Under the pieces are notes generated by a model. The model searched no databases. It saw nothing but the letters and a program-made list of their open reading frames with translations, and was not told the origin of the DNA. Shown one piece after another: positions 57,786 to 64,000 of a stretch of 64,000 nucleotides of DNA; position 1 is the first letter of the stretch; the number at the start of each line of letters is the position of its first letter. Origin of the DNA: Liolophura sinensis (lineage: Eukaryota > Mollusca > Polyplacophora > Chitonida > Chitonidae); assembly GCF_032854445.1 (NCBI RefSeq), contig NC_088305.1:4257152-4321151 (forward strand), given 5' to 3'. A program made the position numbers and the translations under genes.

Positions 57786-57985
57786 CTCACTCTCTCTGCG
57801 GTCGACCGACCTGTCCATGGCCAAGTATATCGCAAGTTCGAATCCAGCTCTCGCTAGACGGGTTCCATTGCAGCTTTAAGTCAGCTAGTTTATCAGTGTT
57901 GTGACTCAAGGTGCACCGGTTTCGACCACCCATAAACATAACAGCCGTTGTATTAGTGTTAGTTAGATTTGCGTCGTTAATCACA
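57786..57985 (+). mobile_element. SINE-D copy
   Basis: GGCCAAGTATATCGCAAGTTCGAATCC-type head (box B at about 57832), GCAGCTTTAAGTCAGC, and a 3' part CATAACAGCCGTTGTATTAG that resembles the end of SINE-A. Confidence 0.5.
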
Positions 57986-58035
57986 AATCAATATGTTTTA
58001 GTGAACAAAATGATCAGCCCAAAGGTAAACTGAAT

Positions 58036-58048
58036 GGGGGGGGGGGAA
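58036..58048. repeat. Poly-G run
   Basis: At least ten consecutive G. A matching C/A run occurs near 60406-60425. Confidence 0.85.
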
Positions 58049-58049
58049 T

Positions 58050-59784
58050 ATTTTGAAATTTTTATTAATTAACACTCTTAATTTAAATAACATATTTTTT
58101 ACAAGTGTAAAAAGTGTAAAGTGTAAAAGTCTTATTTTTAAAGCAGCGTGTCCGTAGTTTCTAAACCCACGACAACATTTTCATTCACGATATACTTCGC
58201 TTTATCCGATCCTGTCACAAGATAATCATACAGATTATAACGTTTTTTCGGAAATTCCACAGCTGATCGTGATGGCAATGAAAATGTGCATTTTGAGTCC
58301 CCGGGTAATTATGAGTAACAACTGACCCTCGTCTCGTTCAGAACACTAGCAGGTGGTGTCCATAATAAATGACGTTATTTTTTATTGACTTTCACGATTT
58401 CTTTTTCAGTACACCATCAGCGGCGTGAATCAGCATTTTCTTTTCAATCAAAGGATGAAATCTGCGGGTTATCACCCGACATCTCATCACCGGTGTTAGT
58501 TGAATTATAAGTTCTTCTGTAGTTGCACTCCCTGCATAAAGATTTCTCCCTGTCCATTTTTTTTCTTTTTTTTGTTCTAGGGCGCTATTTATATCCAGAT
58601 TTAGATTCAGGCTAATAATTGATTCTTTGATAACCTTACGTGTCTATTTTCAGCTGTCTGTAAAATCAGTCATACTCCGCACTAAAATTGCCTTTAGTCA
58701 GTAACACATAACAACACGAGCTCTACACATTGATATATTAAACTCCATAATCTCGGTTTTAACGGCAAGAACCCACTGCCTCGAGTGAGTTCATAATTAT
58801 TCGAAAATAGTGGCATGCTGGGTATTGGCGGAGTTGAACATGTTTTGACAGAGGGCGACACCAGTTACCAAAACTCCTGTTAATGTTACTGTAAGCCCTG
58901 TTTCTGACATTGCCATATTTGAAATTGTTTGCATGCTTTTATTATAATATGACCTTGATAAATGAATTTAATTTTATCTGTTCTAGTATATGATCTCACT
59001 GCAGTATGGCTTTAAAGCTGCATATTAGGAAATTGTGTTTATAACAAAGTAGCTTGTTTGATGAGAGTGTGGTGTATGTGTGTTACTGCGTGAAGTTATG
59101 TTGGTGCAGCTATTGTAAAACAAATTACTCTCCACACCCATTCTCCAGCATGCCACTGGTTTGTGAATAATTATGACGTCACAGTATGCAATGAGGTTTT
59201 GGCGTCGAAACTGAGCTTATGGAGTTAAACAATATGAATTAGAAAAAGTGTTCTGTTATAATTTTCTTATGGAAGAATATGGACATCCACCATATCCATG
59301 CGTAGAGCTTGTGTTGTTACGTGTCACTGGCTAAAGACAGTTTTGGTAGCGAGTATGACTCATTTTACCTGTAAGATAAAATGTTTTTTGCCTTGGCACA
59401 CATCTTTCTTTGTAGATGTGAATGGACTCCATGCATGACGGCTGAAGACTCGTTTAAGTACATTTCTATTAAAATATACAGATAAGTATTTAACCTACTC
59501 GCCCGTAATTTATTCGTGCACCTGGAAGTGTGTCTTGTCGATACCACTTGATCAATTATTAGTTGTATTATCACATTTGTGCGTCAAGTAATGGTTTTGA
59601 AATGGACGACTTGTAAATAATAATTTGCTCTGATATTTTGACATTTGTGGATGTTCCCGCCTTCACCACCATGCGACTTTCGCGACAATAAACAGTCAAT
59701 GACACCCGTTTGGCCGTTTGTGCAGTCTTCCTTCGTTGAAGATCACTAATTCACTATATCACAGAGTATGGAGGTGGGGCAAAC
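58050..59784. other. Gene-poor stretch
   Basis: No gene seen. About 59313-59371 is the partner of the short repeat at 22.74 kb. Confidence 0.4.
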
Positions 59785-59915
59785 AACCCCAGTAACCTGT
59801 CAAGGGTACATGGCTTAATCCGGGCACTCAGTTTTTCTCCACCCTTAAAACCGACCACCATCGGACAAGTTTGCTTCAGTATAATTGATGCAAAGCAGGA
59901 ATCAAATAAACAAAA
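59785..59915 (+). mobile_element. Ancient SINE-A relic
   Basis: CCCAGTAACCTGTCAAGGGT, ATCCGGGCACTCAGTTTTTC, ACCGACCACCATCGGACAAG and GGAATCAAATAAACAAA keep the order of the SINE-A 3' half. Confidence 0.5.
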
Positions 59916-60986
59916 AATACGTCAAAAAATATAAAACATGATGAGTTACAATTTTATGTCTTGTGCTCGGCTGAAGATAGCTGTTGAGGATATGGGTAGG
60001 ATTGTTGCGTAGGAGCAAAGTAAGTCGTTGACCTGAACTTATCTTAAAATAACACCCTTATCGGTAAATGTGATCTAAGTGTATCTGAATGTAATTCCAC
60101 ATAACCCGAGAGAATGTAAGGAGGCAGGCATATGGGTCAATATTTGGTAATGTCGCGCATTCATCTCCCTCAATTTTGATATCACATTTATTTTTGATTT
60201 TGTCGATTTGGGACTATTTTTTTAACTTGATCAACACGCTAATACATCTATGAGACTAAATACATACTTACACGTTGCAATATCACTGCAGTAATTATTT
60301 TCTTATACCTCGAAAGTCACTTGAGTATGTCAAAATAGCATGTCCCAGCATATACCCCGAAAAGCTTGAGCAATGATATAATTCTGATTATGCTCATTCT
60401 ATGCTCCCCCCCCCCCCAAAAAAAATCCGCTTTTTGGACAAAACTGTGATAAAAACTTTATTTCTATACTCAAAAAACATCCACTATATTTATACTTTTG
60501 AAAAAAGCTGCCTTGTTTTCACAATTTGCTGTCCCTAAATTTTCGGTCATCTCCGTCACGGATCGCGGAACTGCCTTATTATAGTTCGGAAAAGGCTCGT
60601 GGCTGACCACGTGGCTCCCAAACGTTGACAGCAGCTATAATTTTTTTAAACCTACTGAAAAGTGAAAAGTTCTTCGTAATTTGTTTCTACTTCTCTACCC
60701 AGATGTAGTTTTTTTTTCACATTTCTTTGTCATCCACCCACGCCCAAACGCGTGTAATTATTAAATGCTTAATCCAAAATTTTGGCTGTTAAGTGACTAA
60801 ATGTATTGACCTCTGTAGCATGACGTAAAAGTACTGTGTGCGACGGTATCAACCAGACTCACAAGCCTGTGTCACGGTCATTTACGTCACGCAAAAATGT
60901 GACGTAGATGACAATTCCCGTTACGGAGATGACAACTACTGTTACATAATGGCTCGTCTGTTATAAGAGAGACCAGCACAAACGCA

Positions 60987-61168
60987 CATACAAATGATTT
61001 ATTTATTTATTTGATTGGTGTTTTACGCCGGACTCAAGAATATTTCACTTATACGACGGCGGCCAGCATTATGGTGGGTGGAAGCCGGGCACAGCCCGGG
61101 GGAAACCCACGACCATCCGCACGTTGCTGGCAGACCTTCCCACTTACGGAGGCCCCCATACAAATGAT
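60987..61168 (-). mobile_element. Short SINE-A variant with perfect target-site duplication
   Basis: Body 60999-61156 lies between identical CATACAAATGAT copies (60987-60998 and 61157-61168). The 3' half matches full-length copies almost exactly, but after GGCAGACCTTCCCACTTACG the sequence jumps straight to GGAGGCCCCC, the very start of the head. About 115 bp containing box A and box B are missing, so this copy lacks its internal promoter. Confidence 0.93.
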
Positions 61169-61289
61169 GCCGCGTTCGAAGATATATATAGCCTATATAC
61201 AACACTGTATACTGAATTCACGCCGTACACAAATTTTAAGAAAAAATCGATCAGCGAAAATCTTATATCTTTCAGTTAGAATACCGGTA

Positions 61290-61385
61290 GCCTAAATAAT
61301 TACCTTGCACAAAATATCAGCCTCGTCATTGCACATGTTACAGTTCCAAAGTGGTAACATTTACGTGCCTAACCTTTATAAAGCG
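61290..61385 (+). repeat. Dispersed copy of the 20.5-21.0 kb repeat
   Basis: AATTACCTTGCACAAAATAT, CAGCCTCGTCATTGCACATG and TTACAGTTCCAAAGTGGTA match unit three of the array at 20830-20965. Confidence 0.65.
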
Positions 61386-61399
61386 TGTTGATTGCTAAC

Positions 61400-62740
61400 T
61401 TTTCAAAAATTTAAATTCATTATAAAACAATAAATAGTAATTGTACATGTCCGATATTTACTGAAAAGCAGTAATTTGGAATTTATTTGATCAGAGACAT
61501 GGACTTTTGCAAAATAATTTTCGGCATACCTCTTTAAACTATTTATGTTTCAAATGCAAATATCTTTGAAAAAAAAGTATTTTTAGGAAACTTTAGTTTC
61601 CGAAAAACAACAGTTTAAAAACTTAGAACTCATGGGTTTAGAAGGTTGTGCTTATTGTGCAGTGCAAGAGTGGGTTTATAAGGTATTGGCCGTGTGAATA
61701 CGAGTCAAATGATCTAACGATGCACTGGCGTACCTGCAGTACTGCGCCACAGGAGACTAGTGGTATTAAACGAGAAGTCCCACGGACCTGTGACTATCGG
61801 CTGCAAGACATTAGGTTTTAAACGGCGCCATTGTTAGATTTTGGGGCCTACATTTATGATGCGATGAAGAATGTGCTGTATTATAGTGGATGAAATGAAT
61901 TGTCTTCTGACACCGGAGAGAGAAAACCTGTAATACAGAACCAAATTACGGCAAATCGGAGCCATGCAGTGGTTCGTGTTAGGCAATGTTTGTTTCCCGG
62001 AGAAAGAAATTCTCACATATCTGGGAAAAGAAACCCAGTCGGCCCGAATTTAACGTCTCGGTCACCTTACTCGCAACAAACATTTTTTTAATCGTGGCAT
62101 GGCCGAATAATTGGAAATGCGATTTATTTGTATACTGCTAAACACTAAACTTTTATTGTAAAAAACATAATTTGATTGGTATTTTATGAAATAAGTATTT
62201 TGCTTCGCAATAATTATGCTCTTCACGGGTTACATACCCAAATAAAACCTGATGGAGTGACTAAAATACACCGCGGCAGCACACTCTGAAAGTGGAATTT
62301 TTTCGGTAAATCGGTTACAATTTACACCATCCCAGAAATAACCTCAGACAAAAAATCCATCCTGTATGCAGAATCTCTGTATTTCTTCTTTCTGACTCCT
62401 TCCTTGAACTCAAATTGGTTGACGAGGTTATAAAGAGCACATGTACGGCCTCTGCCTGTAACCAAATGAAGTCTATCGGGGATATAGGTCTGTGATACTC
62501 ACAGTTCACATGTTATACACGTCTAATGGACTCGATAGTGCATACAATATCGAGAATGCAAATTTAATGTCATCATATGTATAGCTCCGTTTCGTGAGCT
62601 GTGTCTGGTCAGGAAGTAAGTCTTGATTGGTATGAGACTTTGTCTTTAGTTAACTGTCATTTACGTCAAGGTCTGTCATCTCCGTCACAACATATCACCT
62701 GCGTCACGTGACATAATAACTATGTTCTGCAAATAAGGCA
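61400..62740. other. Gene-poor stretch
   Basis: No gene recognised; two of the GTCATCTCCGTCAC-type motifs discussed in the findings flank this part. Confidence 0.4.
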
Positions 62741-62760
62741 ACATCTAACCTTTTTCAGAT

Positions 62761-62892
62761 GGACGAGTCCACAAGCTTTCGAAAATTAATTGCACAAATC
62801 TGGAGTGACAATCGGAGTGAAGTGGATTATTTTACAGCTTGTCGTCCTTTCCCAACAGATGATATCGCTAGGTTTCTACTTTTTTACTTTTA
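62761..62892 (+). CDS. Possible small exon or ORF, unknown
   Basis: A strong acceptor-like AACCTTTTTCAG directly precedes ATGGACGAGTCCACAAGC. The frame runs 43 codons (MDESTSFRKLIAQIWS..) with acidic and aromatic residues before a stop, and an internal CGCTAG/GTTTCT could act as a weak donor. I recognise no family. The nearby repeated motifs suggest it could instead be part of an unrecognised transposon. Confidence 0.2.
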
Positions 62893-63508
62893 ATTAGATT
62901 TTTGTAGCCAGATTTGATGTTCAAGCTTTCACGGTGAAACTAAAGATAAAATTGCAAAGATCTCTAAAACATAGAGTAAAAATGTTTGGATTTTTCAGAC
63001 GAGCGCGATCTGTTATCCATTTCGTGGCGGAGATGACATTTTAGCTAAGTAGTAGCGCTACAGTTGGAAAAATTAATTAAAATTATGTAAATAATTTGTA
63101 TACACTATTAAAATGATGTAGTGCAATGCTATACGTTAATCATATAACAAAAAATACCTGTCAAATGTGAAGTTGAAAAAAAAAACATGCTTGTTCTTTT
63201 GAAAACTCGATATTACCAAATATTGACCCATATGTTTGAGGTCATGAATGACCTCACCACGGGCAAACATACTGTATGTAGGCCTAAAAGGTCACGTGGA
63301 TCAGATTTTGTTGTAAGTAAGACTTTGACAATATCAACTGTTTAAATGGAATATGGATTGTGTCTTTCTGACATCACTGAAACTTCTGCTTGTTAGCCTT
63401 TTGTAAGGCACCAACCTGGTTCTGTGTTATTGTGGGCCCTAATACTGACCGTTAATCTGGAAATTGGGCGTACCAATATTATCGAATGAAACACCATTTT
63501 TCTTACAG

Positions 63509-63510
<2 letters not shown>

Positions 63511-63574
<64 letters not shown>
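63511..63574. repeat. (AT)n microsatellite, 32 units
   Basis: 64 bp of uninterrupted AT, followed by GTACCTACAT. The Tyr-Ile open frame across it is an artefact. Confidence 0.97.
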
Positions 63575-63578
<4 letters not shown>

Positions 63579-63831
63579 CTACATCAAAGAAATAAAAAAT
63601 ACAGAATGAATCACATATTTAAAAAAAAAATAATAATATTAATCTTGATCTGGCCTACCGACCCATTTTGGCTGGAGGCATGTAATAGCAGAATATATTT
63701 TTTATGATTCAAAGTGAAGGATGTCAGCGAGATTGGCATATATTGTGAATATGTATCAGACACCAGTGTGAACACCTCTCACTTGACCCGGAAACCTGTC
63801 GGTCATCATTTGTGAACATAAAACAGCGATA

Positions 63832-64000
63832 GACCTCCTTGGCCTAGTAGTTAGTGCACTAATCCAGCATATTCACCCGGGAGCTTCTCACTAATGCAAG
63901 CGCTGTGAGTTCAAAACCAGTTCATGCGGGCTTCCTCTCTGGTCGTACGTGTGAAAGTTTCTCATCAGCATTTGGATGGGTGTGGGACACCCACAGGGTC
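63832..64000 (+). mobile_element. SINE-A copy cut by the window end
   Basis: Head CCTCCTTGGCCTAGTAGTTA, GTGCACTAATCCAGC, box B GAGTTCAAAACCAGTTC, then CTCTCTGGTCGTACGTGTGA. The 3' half lies outside. Confidence 0.85.

Noticed and set aside
63486-63707. Open frame with a long Tyr-Ile repeat
   Set aside because: Produced by the (AT)n microsatellite.

Overview
The window is animal nuclear DNA: AT-rich, intron-rich, dense in SINEs, with no operons or bacterial signals. The repeat families (tRNA-headed SINEs ending in an (AAAT)n tail or in a conserved GACGTTAAACCCC end) and the secreted haem peroxidases suggest a marine lophotrochozoan, most likely a mollusc or brachiopod. That placement is from recollection and was not searched.

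The only cellular protein-coding genes I can support are two paralogous animal haem peroxidases (An_peroxidase, MPO/peroxidasin-like). They lie head to tail on the minus strand. Gene A spans about 435-9325 and gene B about 23168-35452. I rebuilt 12 exons for each from splice sites and reading phase. All twelve intron phases match between the genes, and six of the twelve exons have identical lengths (43, 124, 46, 102, 93 and 106 bp). Each model runs from a signal-peptide exon through a diverged propeptide exon to the peroxidase core. The exon with the initiator Met and the final exon were not identified in either gene. The core keeps the distal HD pair, the catalytic Arg, the proximal His in RFGHSMI and the Asn in NIQR. 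Both genes have lost the Asp that in myeloperoxidase esterifies haem, and gene A has also lost the Glu.

Between and beyond the peroxidases the window is repeats. SINE-A (tRNA-like head, 3' end near GGCGTAAAACACCAATCAAA, then AAAT repeats) has about 25 copies, from full length with target-site duplications to old relics. A second superfamily (SINE-B/C) has about six copies, one full length with a perfect 13-bp duplication. There is a third tRNA-headed group (SINE-D), an approximately 110-bp dispersed repeat (R4) in six places, a 61-bp satellite array with a three-unit higher-order pattern, several minisatellites, and microsatellites.

Near 54.9-56.5 kb lies a complete Tc1-type DD34E transposon: 1642 bp, perfect 27-bp terminal inverted repeats, TA duplication, 331-codon ORF. 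The ORF appears to carry compensating frameshifts that scramble its GRPR-like motif.

From 36 kb to the end, apart from the transposon, no cellular gene is recognisable. Two weak leads are a CpG-richer promoter-like segment near 43.3-43.5 kb and a small acceptor-preceded ORF near 62.76 kb. I found no convincing new biological system. The most interesting points are the haem-link residue losses, the tandem duplications of exon ends in gene B, and the transposase frame anomaly.
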